NCBI GenBank assembly: GCA_963920635.1
Contig: OY987307.1
Coordinates: forward strand, 248,001-312,000
Source of the DNA: Pseudeuparius sepicola
Taxonomy: Eukaryota > Arthropoda > Insecta > Coleoptera > Anthribidae
Direction of reading: 5' to 3'
Length of the DNA: 64,000 nt
In this document: in pieces, positions 44,494-56,120 of the stretch
Layout of the letters: every line of letters begins with the position of its first letter
How positions within the stretch are numbered: position 1 is the first letter of the stretch
The notes under the pieces: model-generated
Told to the model about the DNA's origin: nothing
Database searches by the model: none
What the model saw: the letters and a program-made list of their open reading frames with translations, nothing else
Translations under genes and position numbers: made by a program

Positions 44494-45195
44494 GTTGTCT
44501 AAATAGCATTTACAGAATACAGAATTGATGTTCTATAAATACAAAGTAACTTTATCGATGTAGGTGTAAGGTAGAAAACGACAATTGCTCTAAGAGAAAA
44601 ACAAAACAATGCATTAATAGCAAGTAGAAGTTTACAGAAATAGGAACATGTATATAAATCATAGTTAAAACCGTTTTAAATAAAACTGTTACCGAAATAA
44701 ATGCAAAATGAAAACATCGAATTTGGAACTGTTATCAGCAGTTTTACAACGTCTATTGTAAGAATAAAGAAAATATAACATTAACACTGCGATAGTTAAG
44801 GTAATGAGACAGCATTCCGCAAATTCAAAGAAATGCAGATACTTTTTTAGATAGGTATACACCAAACTTATGTTTTTCAGATGGAACACCATGTATATTT
44901 CCCGATATCCGAACTCTACGCATTTTTCTGGTTTCAACGATAAATATAATGTTTTATTGAGTCTCGGACAAAATCAAAATTGCCATGGAAAATTCAAAAC
45001 AGTTATTACGAGAATAATATAAATTGATATTTGACAGTTCACATTAATTGTTGTATTCCCACAATTACATATATACAAGAACGCAGATAAATACATTGAA
45101 CAAATGGCAAAGCTTTTTGTCGGGCCCAGGTAGTCTCTTGAATTTAGAATTAGGGCAGCCTGCTATCAATTCCATTTGAACAGAGTATAGTTATA

Positions 45196-46516
45196 GTAAG
45201 GGCAGAATGTAAAGGCGAAGTCCTGCTCTCCCTTATGTTTTGGAGAGAGGGGTTCGACTTAAAGAACCGCAAGACCCACTTTGTATTGCTCTGTCCTTGT
45301 CTGATACATTATGTTAATGAAGATAATATATTCAAATGGGAGTACGCCTATAAAACAGGGAAGTAATTAAATATTTGGTTTATTTTGGTGATAGAGTTCC
45401 TGTAATAACCATGAAGCGTGAAGTATTCAGTGCCCAAAGTAGAAAATTAATATTAAATGTGGTGAAATATTTCCAAGAAAAAAAAGAGAATACACGTGAA
45501 AATTTACCAGTACTTCAATGTGCATCGGAGGCGTTACAGATTAGTACAAGGACCATTTAACGAATTAGGCAAGAAGGCATTAAACATATTAAAATGGTAC
45601 ACACTAAAAGTAAAGCAGCCCCGAAAACTACAGATTTGACAGAATCGGATAAAGGAGAAATAAGAAGTTTGATTTATGACATGACAACTAACAAGCGACA
45701 CTTAACTAGGGAAAAAATATGCGAAGAACTGGAAAAAAAGGTAATTTTGAGCTGCAGCAAATCAACGTTAAGTGTAATTTTAAGGAATCTTGGATTTAAG
45801 TACAAAATAAACGATGGAAGACAATACTTAATGGAAAAGCCAGATATAGCATCAAAAAAGAGTTCAATTTCTACGACAATATACATCCAATTTATTTTCA
45901 AGCTGCCCTTTAGACGTAGTGTTTTTAGACGAGACCTGGATTTTTCAACACGGGGCGAATATGAGAAAGGTTTATAATTATTGTTCATGCCGGTAATAAG
46001 GATGGCGCTGAGCTTATATTTTCAACTATGAATTAAATGTATATTATTATTATTTATTTATTATGTTACACTGACTTCTGACTATGTAAAGTTTATTTTA
46101 TGGTGATGTTTAATTTGTAACTAAAAATATAAATATATATATTTTTTGCCTAACCATTACAATAATTATTTAAATACCTAAGACCTACTTTGAATTTCAG
46201 GATCATTATCTTTTAATTGCCAGTCTAAAGTACAAATTTTTAATCCGTCCGTTCACATCAGGTAGGTAGTAAAGCAATAATTTATTCTAGGCCGACCCTG
46301 CCTGCCTTAAACAATCAACTAGTAATACAAGACAAGTACTAGGTTTTCCATCTCTCTCCTTTCATGAAAGGTGCTTAGCGAACTTTAAGACGTACGTCGA
46401 ATACAAATTGGAGGAGGAGACAAGAATGTAATTGTGCGAGTGCAAGTAAAGCAATAGATATAGCGCTCTCTCTTTGATGATTTATTGCCGACTTCGCCTT
46501 TACATTCTGCCCTTAC
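45196..46516 (+). mobile_element. Tc1/mariner-superfamily element, 1.32 kb, complete ends
   Basis: The 27-bp terminal inverted repeats start GTAAGGGCAGAATGTAAAGG at 45196 and end with the complement at 46516. TA is on both sides (45194-45195, 46517-46518). The length fits an autonomous Tc1/mariner element. It carries a broken transposase (separate entry), and its second half (46030-46500) has no coding sequence left. Confidence 0.9.
45411..45980 (+). pseudogene. Broken Tc1/mariner transposase
   Basis: The frame from ATG at 45411 reads a helix-turn-helix-type N-terminus (LNVVKYFQEKKEN, ALQISTRTI). It meets a TAA at 45558-45560 and continues in the same frame (RIRQEGIKHIK, KSTLSVILRNLGFKYKINDG). 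At about 45890-45900 the frame shifts: DVVFLDETWIFQHGANMRK, the first catalytic aspartate region of the DDE domain, is in another frame. The second and third catalytic acidic residues are not found. It is inactive. Confidence 0.85.
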
Positions 46517-46611
46517 TATATTTGTGAAATTTAAAAGCTATAGCAAATACGTTGAAAATGATTTTTATTTAATGATAATAACAAATAAATAGTCGTTTGC
46601 AACAACATTAT

Positions 46612-48195
46612 TTAATCTCTAAACAGGCAGTATATACAACATTCAACAACAAACGCGGTCAACGCTAACAAATAACCAATTCCTAACATTTCAAAAAAAC
46701 ATCGAACTTCCCTTGCTTCTAAAGCTCCGAATTCGAAACTGTTTTTCCTCTTCTTCCGTATCTTTAGGGTGTCCAAATAGTCCACAATTGACCGAAACCT
46801 GTAGATGAAACCCGTATCTGCCAATCTTCTGAACATTTCATTCACTTTGCCAAACAATGGCCATCCTTTTTGGAACAGCACATATATGTACAATTTTTTA
46901 ACTACTTCTTTCGAGGTGTATATCATACTTTCTCCGTTTTTATCCAAATAGTGTCTTGATATCGTGTGTTTCGCCCTCACTTGTGACATGGCAAAGAAGA
47001 TGTCTCTCTGCGAAATTATTCTATCGTAACAAGTGTAGTCGATTGGACAAAAGGCAGTTTTAAAATCAGGAAGTATAATGTGATTATGCGCAAAATATCC
47101 GTTAATCAACCCATGACTTCTCAGGCCTTCTGTACTATCAAGCTGGTGTTCATACAAATTTCCTGATAAGAAATACAGCAGCTTGCTTTTGTATATTGTA
47201 TTAATTTCAAATGCTCCCAGGACGAAAACTACGCATACTATTTTTAATGACAAAATTTTTGGTCGAATTGTGAAAACTCCTTCCGTATAAACTTGAAAGA
47301 CCTCAAACATATGAGTGCGACTCTTCAAGAATATCTTCAAAGCAATGTAGGAAACTACAAGCGTTACAACGTAAATCGCCCATACATATGGCTCAAAAAT
47401 TCTTATAATTTTCGCACAACCTTCAATTTTTTTAGCTTTAGGAACAACAAGAATAATGTAATCTTCGACGTATGGATAACTTACGTCATATGTATTGATT
47501 GTAAAACTACTTTCGGGCACAGCAAACACCAAATCACAATCTTCAAAAAAAGGGGAGTTCTTTAGAAAATGCCTTCCATCATACAGCCTGCTTGTTATAT
47601 CTTTGAAGGTAATATTGAACGACAGTCGTTCTCCAATGAGATGCGCAGTTTCCATTTCTATACCTTTAAAGTTGTTGCAATCTTTGCACACTGTCCAAGC
47701 ACCTACAGCTCTATAGCAAAACGTCACGTTCTTTGTTTTCGAACTGTTGATTCTCTCAGTGTAGCAATATTGACTACTATTTTTAACAGTGTATATACAC
47801 AAGTCGTTTATGTGATATTTCAACCGTACTTTGGTAATGTTGGTCGTGGTTTCTTCTTGGGAGATCAGAATGTACTTAGCTTGTGGATTGAAGTTGTTTT
47901 GTCTGGAAATATTTAAAAGGACTTTTTCCAAATCGTTTTTCTCTTGTCCTATGATGTACATATCAGGAATATGATCCATTTTAGAGAAAATCACCTTTCG
48001 CTTAACGTTGTATCTTGCGACCGGTCTATTAACAACAACATCTGAGTTTACTTCGTGTATCCAAGTTAAATTTTTAATGTGTTCTGCCAGGAAATCTCCC
48101 AATTTCCTGTCGTCTGATATCTGTGAAGGAATTTCAAAATTAAAGGAATGTACCAGGTTAAATAGAGTAAATAGAAGTCCAATGTTTAGACGCAT
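46612..48195 (-). CDS. IR-6: divergent ionotropic receptor, intronless, complete
   Basis: The 527-residue channel subunit has signal peptide 1-17 and S1 near 158 (VTFCYRAVGAW with TVCKDC). The candidate ligand-arginine position holds a polar residue (INTYDVSYPYVED). TM1 is about 267-290, pore and TM2 about 313-342 (IYKSKLLYFLSGN), S2 with CPIDYTC near 383, TM3 about 498-521. It is more divergent than the duplicates around it and has no near copy in the window. It is transcribed away from IR-7 (head-to-head, 2 kb apart). It is likely a chemosensory receptor subunit; the ligand is unknown. Confidence 0.94.
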   Translation of the reverse strand: MRLNIGLLFTLFNLVHSFNFEIPSQISDDRKLGDFLAEHIKNLTWIHEVNSDVVVNRPVARYNVKRKVIFSKMDHIPDMYIIGQEKNDLEKVLLNISRQNNFNPQAKYILISQEETTTNITKVRLKYHINDLCIYTVKNSSQYCYTERINSSKTKNVTFCYRAVGAWTVCKDCNNFKGIEMETAHLIGERLSFNITFKDITSRLYDGRHFLKNSPFFEDCDLVFAVPESSFTINTYDVSYPYVEDYIILVVPKAKKIEGCAKIIRIFEPYVWAIYVVTLVVSYIALKIFLKSRTHMFEVFQVYTEGVFTIRPKILSLKIVCVVFVLGAFEINTIYKSKLLYFLSGNLYEHQLDSTEGLRSHGLINGYFAHNHIILPDFKTAFCPIDYTCYDRIISQRDIFFAMSQVRAKHTISRHYLDKNGESMIYTSKEVVKKLYIYVLFQKGWPLFGKVNEMFRRLADTGFIYRFRSIVDYLDTLKIRKKRKNSFEFGALEAREVRCFFEMLGIGYLLALTAFVVECCIYCLFRD

Positions 48196-48592
48196 AATAT
48201 CGAAAGAGAACTAAAAGCTGGACTAATATGGTGTTCATGTTATGGAAGACAAACAAAATTATTAGATAGAAACGTTTTAGGTTTTAGACACACCTAATGA
48301 ACTCAATCAATATGTGGAAGTAAACAAAGCAAATAGAGTGGATATTTCCAATTTGGTTTATCGGAAAAATTTACGTTAATTTATGTGATATCCACCCTGG
48401 TTGGCGAAAGGTATATACAGGGTGGTTCACAAGATACTTACTTTTTGGTGTGGGTATAAGAATTTAAAGAAAACAGAGGGATAGTTTAATACGTGTACTA
48501 AAAATAAAACTCGAGTTTAAAATTGCAAAAAAATACAATAATATAAGAATATAGTTCAAGGAAATTCAACATAAAATTGGCACAAATGTAAA

Positions 48593-49218
48593 ATAAAAAT
48601 TGAAAATAAAAAAAACCTTTTTAAAAACAAGCTTTATTTAAGCCATGTACAAAAACGAATAAAATAGGTTTTCGTTAAGATAATTCAATTCCACATTGCG
48701 ACAAGTTTTTGCAAATTGAAAAGCTTGTCGCGCGAAATGTTGATGAAAGTATAGGTAAGTACCAATTAATTTTATTGGACAGTGATTGGTTGATAAGCAA
48801 GTACCTATTTGCCAAAGTATTCATTTTTTTCTTTACAATTCGCGCGACAAGCTGTTCAATTTGCAAAAACTTGTCGCAATTTGGAATTGAATTATCTTAA
48901 CGAAAACCTAAACTTATTTTATTCGTTTTAGTACATGGCGTAAATAAAAGCGTGTTTTTAAACAGGTTTTTTTATTTTCAATTTTATTTTGTGCTTTTTA
49001 GTACCTATTTGATTCCCATATCAGGAGGGTGGTAAAGAAACTTAGTCCGCCATCTTGGGGCGGCCGCCATATTAGATTTCGAAGTCATTCACCTTATTGT
49101 TTTCTACCCTTTTATTTGATACCCATGTTGGGTATCAAATAGGTAATCCGCCATCTTGGAACGGCGGCCATATTGAAAGTATTACAATATTGAGTATTGC
49201 ATATTGTATTGTCAGGGC
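48593..49218. repeat. CTTGTCGCGCG hairpin family, copy 2, with its full flank
   Basis: The palindromic part 48593-48990 has the same arms as copy 1. It is followed by the flank that travels with the family: GTGCTTTTTAGTACCTATTT, CATCTTGGGGCGGCCGCCAT, GATACCCATGTTGGGTATC (itself a palindrome), CTTGGAACGGCGGCCATATT and CAATATTGAGTATTGCATAT. Copy 3 (62285-62925) has the same order, so hairpin plus flank form one element of about 625 bp. Confidence 0.85.
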
Positions 49219-50188
49219 GAGCTAAATAAAAGCTTGTAAAAAGAAACAATTATTAACAGTAAAATAATCTTTATACAATATATACCAAAAACCATTCAAA
49301 TTTTCAATAAAAGGCAAATCAAACATAAAGAAAACCTAATGAAAAAATTTTAGACCACGGTTTGAAAATTTAAAGTTGGAAAAAATGACTAACTTAAATA
49401 CCTTTATTATTATTATTATATTTTTTAATATATTTTGTATTCTAATGGAATATTGTGTTTACTATTTCATACTTTTTTTATTAAGTATATTAAGTCCCTA
49501 TAGAAATGTTAGTTGACGAGGTAAATTAATCAAACTTGGGATATTTGGGTTTCAGGGAGTGTTGATTAAAGCTACGTTGCCATATTTTATATAAAAAATT
49601 TCGAATAGCATTTTTTAACATATCGCATAGAAAAAAATCATACAAAATCATCATCATATATAGCATATTTAAACATTATTTTAAGAAGATAAAACGATGT
49701 CCTTTGCGGTTTTCTTTATTAATACGACCTTTTTGGACAGTTTTAAATAAGTTTGCTCGATTTTCAGATGTTTCCAAAGCATTCCTGATTTTTAATTGAG
49801 AATAAAAAAAAAACCCAACTTTTTCGTAAATAAATCCAAACTTGAACGACCTGTACAACGAACAATTGTGAGTTTTTGATATCTACTTTACACAAAATTA
49901 ACACTCTGTAAACGAAAACCATAATATAATATCAAAATTTACACTATTTACATACCGTTATTCTATATAGCTTCACAAATATTTTGTGAACTAATTTTTG
50001 TTTGTTCAAAGCCTACAAATATTTCATTTAAACCTCAAAGCCATATTCGATACCACTCGTAGAACTGCTTTAAGATAAACTACCACCATTTCTGAAGCAA
50101 CCCATCATTTATTTTTGTCGAAGTAAAAAAGCTTCTAACGTCGGTTTTTTAAAATAAAAGCTTTTAGCGTTGGGTGAGGATTCACTCT

Positions 50189-50193
50189 TCAGT
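50189..50193 (+). promoter_or_regulatory. Candidate initiator (TCAGT) of IR-7
   Basis: TTCAGTC fits the arthropod initiator consensus and lies 20 bases before the ATG at 50213. An AT-rich TTTAAAATAAAA stretch is about 32-42 bases upstream, where a TATA box would be. This is a motif match only. Confidence 0.4.
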
Positions 50194-50212
50194 CAACGCT
50201 TTTAGTTTCGAT

Positions 50213-51814
50213 ATGCTGATTGCTATCACTACTTTATTATGCCTTTTAACTACAGTGCTTACTATTAATATAAGCAAGATTGCTACGGAAGAACAAACTG
50301 ATTTACTCGACTTTGTCAGAATTTTTTTTCCAGAAAACAGTTGGATTCATCAGATAAACTGTAACGTAAACTTTGGCTTTCCCGTTATTAAATACCAGTA
50401 TGACAGAAAACCAATTTTCACAAATGCAGCAAGACTTCCAAATGGGTACATCATAGGGGTCGACGAAATTGTACCAAAGAAAATACTTTCAATGATTTCT
50501 AAAGACAATTTCATTTTTAACCCTAGAGCACACTTTGTTTTGGTAACTCAAAATCAAACCAAAAAAATTTCTAAAGTCGCCAAGAAGCATAGAATTACCA
50601 ACATATGTTTGGTAGTCGTACAAAGCAAAAGCAAAGTTTGCATAAACGAAACAAATTTACAAAACGTAGGAAACAGAACTCTGCGAATATGTTACAGACC
50701 TGTTGAAGGATGGACCCAATGTGAAGGATGCAAATATTTTAGAGGAATAGAATTGGAGGCTTTCGATGTAATAGCACAACAACTGTCTTTTAATGTGTCA
50801 TACCACGACCTATCAAGTAGCCTCTTCAAAAGCAAATTAATACTTAATGTGACATTTTTCAAAGACTGCGACGTACTGATTGGCATACCACCAGAAAATC
50901 TCGACAAATACGAAGTAGATGTTTCTTATCCTTACTCTGAAGATAGCTACAAAGTTGTCGTTCCTAAGTCAAGAAAAATAGACGGATGTACAGAACTAGT
51001 TCTGATATTCGACAAGAACGTTTGGATCACATACATTTGTACGATATTTGTATTGTTTGTTGTTTTAAACATGTTCGTATCTGCAAGAAAAAAAATTAAC
51101 TTACTGTTTTTATTCCTGCAAATGTTTGTTGAAGGTGGCTTCAAGTTAAAACCTACGAAGTTGCCTTTGAGGCTTCTTCTGATATTTATTCTGATGGGTA
51201 TTTTCGAAATCAACACGATATACAAGAGCAAGTTATTGTATTATTTGTCAGGCAACCTCTTCGACTATCAGATAAACACAATGGAAGATCTGAAACAGTC
51301 GAACTTAGTAAATGGATATTATATCTATTCAGAAATTACCAAAATACCAAACTTCAAGGGTGAAGCTTGTCCGTTAGATCTGACCTGTCCCAACAGGACA
51401 GCGTTCGAACGCGACATGTTCGTAGTGTTGTCACTTATCAGAGTGAATTATCTCTTACCAAGATACTACACTTCTACAAATGGCGAACACTTGATACACC
51501 TGACAATGATACCGGTAAAGAAATTGTACGTTTATTATTTGTACCATAAGGGATCGCCGATGTTGAAGGTGATAGATAGGTTGTTATCTAGAATGAAAAA
51601 CGCGGGACTGATAGGGCATTTTCATAAGTTATTGGATATATCTGATAGGAGAGTGGAAGCAAGAAATACAAATAGCTTTGCATTTAAGGCACTTAGTTTA
51701 AACGAACTTGCTTGTGTATTTGTTATACTAGGTGTAGGAAGTTTTGTTTCTGTAGTTGTTTACTGTTTAGAAATTTTGGTGCATTCATATTGCACGAAAG
51801 TCGTACATACCTGA
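50213..51814 (+). CDS. IR-7: divergent ionotropic receptor, intronless, complete
   Basis: The 533-residue receptor starts at the ATG at 50213; the frame is open 13 codons further upstream, but only from a GTG (50174). The chosen start gives a signal peptide of about 21 residues (MLIAITTLLCLLTTVLTINI). S1 begins near 159 (RICYRPVEGW, QCEGC). TM1 is about 265-287, pore and TM2 about 312-345 (IYKSKLLYYLSGN), CPLDLTC near 387, TM3 about 500-523. The S1 site aligned with the glutamate-binding arginine reads DKYEVDVSYPY, without arginine. It is single-copy in this window, with strong similarity to IR-6 in the pore region. AATAAA follows the stop by about 50 bases. Confidence 0.94.
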   Translation: MLIAITTLLCLLTTVLTINISKIATEEQTDLLDFVRIFFPENSWIHQINCNVNFGFPVIKYQYDRKPIFTNAARLPNGYIIGVDEIVPKKILSMISKDNFIFNPRAHFVLVTQNQTKKISKVAKKHRITNICLVVVQSKSKVCINETNLQNVGNRTLRICYRPVEGWTQCEGCKYFRGIELEAFDVIAQQLSFNVSYHDLSSSLFKSKLILNVTFFKDCDVLIGIPPENLDKYEVDVSYPYSEDSYKVVVPKSRKIDGCTELVLIFDKNVWITYICTIFVLFVVLNMFVSARKKINLLFLFLQMFVEGGFKLKPTKLPLRLLLIFILMGIFEINTIYKSKLLYYLSGNLFDYQINTMEDLKQSNLVNGYYIYSEITKIPNFKGEACPLDLTCPNRTAFERDMFVVLSLIRVNYLLPRYYTSTNGEHLIHLTMIPVKKLYVYYLYHKGSPMLKVIDRLLSRMKNAGLIGHFHKLLDISDRRVEARNTNSFAFKALSLNELACVFVILGVGSFVSVVVYCLEILVHSYCTKVVHT

Positions 51815-53494
51815 AACTTTGATGAAACTTGTATACCTGTAATATCAGTCAGTTGTCACAAATAATAAATATATTCCTGTAAAAACCATTAGTTTTTTAC
51901 TCTACAGGGTGCCCAATTTACATGGAATAATGGATATAACTTTTTAAATACACCTTGTATAAAAAATGTTTCAGACAAGAGTTTTTTTATTATACTTCTT
52001 TGAAAACACCTTATTTTCATCTGTTTTAGCAATAATGAAAAATGGGTTTTTTCGGGCTAGCGCACGGAAACAGCGCATGGAAAAACTTTAAAAATACCGA
52101 ATATATGGCTTTAAAATAGAAATATACAGCAAAGTAAACTAAATTTAAGAAACTCTATATGCCCTCTGATATCTAACATGTACCTATTTTGTATTTTAAT
52201 TCGTAAGTGTTTCAATATTTAGATACATGTCTGTAATATTTTTGACGTTTTATTCACCTTATCTGACAATAACTAATTTACAACAAAGCACCTTTGAAAT
52301 AATTTGAGAGTAACCATGGAAACGCATCGTACATACCAAACACTATATTGTCTGCATTGTTTATTTTTTGTCAATTAAATTTATTATAATATGCCTAAAA
52401 AATGTTTTAAGTTTCCATTTTCAAAGAAGTATAATAAAAAATATGGTTCATTACACGTCCAGAAATAGATTTTTCCGTGCTTGCATTGGGAATTTGTCAC
52501 GCGCGCACGGAAAAATCTTCATTTCCAGACTCGTAATGAAATATACTATTTCAGTTGATCTACCTGCATATTTTGGTGACCTTGAATTTTTTTGGGAGGC
52601 ACTCATTTCGTTGCTATGGCAACCAACTTTGTTTTTAAAAGGCACCATGCACTTTTCTGTTCAAATTTGGAACCAGCTCCTTTTTGTGCATACGAACATG
52701 TAAAATTTCATTGGGGTTGCATTAGAAAATGTTTGAGAAAAACTTAGAATTTATGCAAGTACGCCAAAATTTAAAATCGAGAGCGTTGCCTAAAAAGTAC
52801 CTAGGATCTGGGCCATGCCTAATGAAAATTTTGACACTTACGTATGTCATTATGACGGCAGCACTATTGGTCCATTTATTATCAGTGGTAATTTGACTGG
52901 CGAAAGATATACTGATTAATATTTAGACTTCTTATTATTAAATACAGGGCCGAAATAGAAAAAAACGAATGGAAAAAAGGAATTTTCAGTACAATTGTCT
53001 CAAAACATTTTAAAAATATTTCGTGTCATACATCATGGTATTTCCAATGAAAAGTACTTTCAAAATCTGCAAAAAAATCCAGGTCCGTATTTAAAAAAAT
53101 AAAGTTGAAGATGGTTTCTCAAATACGAAAAGTTGTAGAACAAATCTAAAAATTCCATCTTAAAGCCCGTTAAAAAGTGCCAGAAGAAAGTGTTCAGAAA
53201 AAATAAAATCGAAAACGCAAAATTTTACTTTTTTCAAAATAACTCAAAAACGAAAAAAGATATTAGAAATCTGTTTGTACCATTTTATTGACCTTAAAAC
53301 TTTTTCCCCATTTGTATCCTTTGCAAGATCCCCATGCTGTTCGTTCTTATCCGGGACACATTGTATACGTCAATTAATTTAATATCATATTTTGTTTTCC
53401 CTTACATGTGTGTCTATAAAATTACGTGTCTTTTAATTTGGTAAATGGAAAGTGGGTACACTGCAATCGGATATTATTTTTATAATACTACACC
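51815..53494. other. Spacer between IR-7 and IR-8
   Basis: No gene seen. An inverted pair (TTATACTTCTTTGAAAAC near 51991 and TTTTCAAAGAAGTATAATAA near 52418) encloses about 430 bases and, with a CCGTGC...GCACGG hairpin at 52470-52517, marks a decayed element. A CAGGGTGCCCAATTTAC end is at 51905. The final 80 bases before IR-8 include TATAATAC close to the start. Confidence 0.6.
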
Positions 53495-55072
53495 ATGTTA
53501 CTAACTGCATCAGTAACAGTAATTATACTTTTAGGAACTGCGTCTTCATATAGCTTTGGTATAGAAAATGGTAGAACGAATAATACGAAATTGATACTTT
53601 TCATTTTGAAACATGCTGAAAAACTTACTACGTTAATTCATCAAGTTGACATCGACGTTGTTTTGCCACGGCCTGTCATCAAATGCAACACGAAGAGTGG
53701 GCAGATTTTTACAGAGTTTCATAGAAAACCAGATGTGTATATTATAGGAAATAATCACTTAAACTTCAACGCCACTTTATTGAACTTATCCAGAGAGTAT
53801 ACTTTCAACGGGCACGCGAAATTTTTGTTAATTTCCAATGAAACCCTGGGAAATTTGGACGAAATCTCCGAGAATTTAAGCATACACAAATTATGTGCAT
53901 TTTACGTACAAAATGGCACCTACCACTGTCTGTCAAGATCCTACAATTGGAAAAACAAAACTGTCACAGCTTGTTACGTAAGATTCGACGCATGGACCTT
54001 CTGCAACGATTGCCACAAATTCCGGGGAATACAAATCGAAACTTTTGATCTGATAGGAAACAGAATATTTTCTAATGTTTCTTATGTGGACATTACTAAT
54101 GAATTTTCTGCTAAAAAATGCATTCCAGAAAAGTGCGACGTATCGATGGGCATGACGACATCTTATTTCAAACATTACGAATTCGATCTTTCATATCCTT
54201 ACATGGAAGAAAACAATATTTTCATTCTACCTAAAGCAAAGAAACTTCATGGGTGCAAACTATTTCTGAAGGTTCTCAACAAATATGTTTGGCTGACATA
54301 TTTCCTTTTCCTCTCACTCTCGTTTGCGCTATTGAAAATATTTAGAGCTTTAAATGCTAACGTAGAAGCCAACCTGTTTATTGTTCTTCAAGTCTTCTTG
54401 GAAGGTATTTTCGTTATAAAGCTCAAACCATCTTCACTGGGATTTTTGTGTATTGTTATCGTGTTAGGCACATTTGAGATAAACACAGTTTACAAAAGTA
54501 GACTTCTATATTTCTTATCGGGGAACATGTTCGAACACCAAATCGAAACTTTGGAAGAAATGAAGAAAGCGAATTTGATGAGTGGTTACACTAATCCTGT
54601 AACCATTGTCCCAGGCTTTCAAACCTACAAATGTTCATCGGAACCATATTGTTTCCAACGAATGGCAACTCGGCGAGACTTATTCTTGTCTCTGTCGACA
54701 GTGAGGGCGAAATACATCTTGGCAAGAAAGTATATAGACAAAGAAGGTGAAAATTTAATTCACATTTCAAAGCATCGGAAAATAAAATTGTTCATGACTT
54801 TCATGCATCACAAAGGTGCTCCGTTTTTGGAACGGATCAATAAAATGATTTTCAGAATAAGAGACGGTGGGTTTACGCAGTTTTTTTTGTCCGTTATCGA
54901 TCACACTGATAAGGTACAGGGATCGAAAATGAGAAGAAATTCCTTGTTCAGTTTTAGGAAACTGAAATTAAAAAAGTTCCAGTGTTTATTTATTATCTTT
55001 ACATTAGGTCATTTGACAGCGTTTGTGGTGTTTTTGATTGAACATTTGAGCTTTAGAATTAATCTGATTTAG
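53495..55072 (+). CDS. IR-8: divergent ionotropic receptor, intronless, complete
   Basis: The 525-residue receptor has signal peptide 1-18 and an N-terminal domain with HQVDIDVVLPRPV. S1 is near 155 (TVTACYVRFDAW, FCNDC). The aligned binding-site position is lysine (FKHYEFDLSYPYM). TM1 is about 262-285, pore and TM2 about 315-345 (VYKSRLLYFLSGN), TM3 about 500-520. It is a tandem duplicate of IR-9 with a period of 3205 bases, and a nearer relative of IR-5 than of IR-1 to IR-4. One S1 block (residues about 148-200) is almost identical to IR-9 at DNA level, while other parts differ clearly, which suggests local gene conversion. The 3' flank is shared with IR-9. Confidence 0.95.
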   Translation: MLLTASVTVIILLGTASSYSFGIENGRTNNTKLILFILKHAEKLTTLIHQVDIDVVLPRPVIKCNTKSGQIFTEFHRKPDVYIIGNNHLNFNATLLNLSREYTFNGHAKFLLISNETLGNLDEISENLSIHKLCAFYVQNGTYHCLSRSYNWKNKTVTACYVRFDAWTFCNDCHKFRGIQIETFDLIGNRIFSNVSYVDITNEFSAKKCIPEKCDVSMGMTTSYFKHYEFDLSYPYMEENNIFILPKAKKLHGCKLFLKVLNKYVWLTYFLFLSLSFALLKIFRALNANVEANLFIVLQVFLEGIFVIKLKPSSLGFLCIVIVLGTFEINTVYKSRLLYFLSGNMFEHQIETLEEMKKANLMSGYTNPVTIVPGFQTYKCSSEPYCFQRMATRRDLFLSLSTVRAKYILARKYIDKEGENLIHISKHRKIKLFMTFMHHKGAPFLERINKMIFRIRDGGFTQFFLSVIDHTDKVQGSKMRRNSLFSFRKLKLKKFQCLFIIFTLGHLTAFVVFLIEHLSFRINLI

Positions 55073-56120
55073 TTCAAAATGTTATAATAATAATAGGTAT
55101 TATGTTAGACAAATAAAAAATATATTTTAAAAACGTATTTTTTCGTACCTTAAGTACAGTGTTTTCACCCTTGTAAAAACAGAGTTTTTTTTACCATTTA
55201 CAAAGACTAGCAGGTCAAGGAGACATATTCACACCTTTAGAGCCATTAAGGGCAAAGTATTCTGGGTGGTTTACTTTTAAAGGACCAACCTGTAACAGGT
55301 GATAGATCTTCAAAAAATAACCGCACTTTATCGTATAAACTGCATCTTTTTAAGTCCTTATAAAAAAGTTACAGGGTGTTAATGTTTTAAAAAATATGTA
55401 GACTTTATTGAATATTTACCAAACTAGTTGAGATATTTAAATCAAATTTGATACACGTTATAACCTCATAAAATTGTTTTGGAAAGAAATGAATCACCTT
55501 GTATGGTAATAAAAAGTATTGATTTTTTATGTAGGTTTTAATTGTAAACAAAAAAGTTCTTTTGGAAATTTTTCCTATTTGTCATAGTTTCATGGCAAAT
55601 TTGATTTTTTTGGTATTATTTCAAAGCATTTTTGAAAAATTTGCTCGATAGATAAAATTGAAAGGACAGTAGAAAAAATGTGTTTCTTACTTTAAATAAA
55701 TTAACTTTTTCCTATTTAAGGCTATACTTTCAGAAATACAGGGCCTAAAACATTTAGGGAAGCTAAAATTAATGTTACTCTATGGAGAAATTTTTTTAGT
55801 TAATTTTTAAGAAATATTCTGAAATAATACAAAAGAATCAAATTTGCCATGATAAATTACGAAAAATTGCCAAGGGGATATTTTTGTTTCCAATTAAAAT
55901 CTACATAAAAAAATCAATACACTTTATTATTATACAAATTGACTTTTTTTTAAATACAATTAATTGTAAGAATTTGCATTGAACTAAAAGCTGTTAATAA
56001 AATTTGAGAACTTGTAAAAACTCTTTTTATTAGAATGTGAGATAAAAAAATCACTTTAAGATGGCTTACTCATATAAACAGGTTGCACAGTTTTTTGTTT
56101 CTTATATACAGGGCGTTAAA
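55073..56120. repeat. Duplicated 3' flank, copy 1 (after IR-8), containing a foldback
   Basis: This 1.05-kb non-coding block recurs after IR-9 (58281-59330) with only about ten differences by eye. A more diverged third copy is scattered over 59378-62160. The stretch 55518-55925 is an inverted repeat (TTTTTTATGTAGGTTTTAAT with AATTAAAATCTACATAAAAA) of the family seen at 33575-34215. CAGGGTGTTAATG (55374) and CAGGGCGTTAAA (56109) sites lie outside it. It contains the polyadenylation signal (AATAAA about 55113). Confidence 0.85.

Larger units (their letters stand above)
44494..46611. other. Spacer between IR-5 and IR-6, mostly one Tc1/mariner element
   Basis: Upstream of IR-5 (44494-45195) is AT-rich sequence. 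The stretch about 44955-45070 is an inverted relative of 11500-11640 (GTCTCGGACAAAATCAAAAT). The rest is the element at 45196-46516 and about 95 bases that follow IR-6. Confidence 0.6.
48196..50212. other. Divergent promoter region between IR-6 and IR-7, with a large hairpin repeat
   Basis: A CAGGGTGGTTCACAAGATA end lies at 48419. A CTTGTCGCG hairpin element plus its long flank is at 48593-49218. The stretch 49560-49860 is related to the foldback arms in the EB intron (TTTCCAAAGCATTCCTGATT). The last 100 bases hold the IR-7 promoter. Confidence 0.6.

Noticed and set aside
44689..44937. 82-codon frame with a hydrophobic stretch upstream of IR-5
   Set aside because: It overlaps repeat-like sequence with a CACCATGTATATT foldback-type end, and has no homology that I recognise.
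50174..50212. Extended N-terminus for IR-7
   Set aside because: The extension starts from GTG, spans the likely initiator, and would bury the signal peptide.
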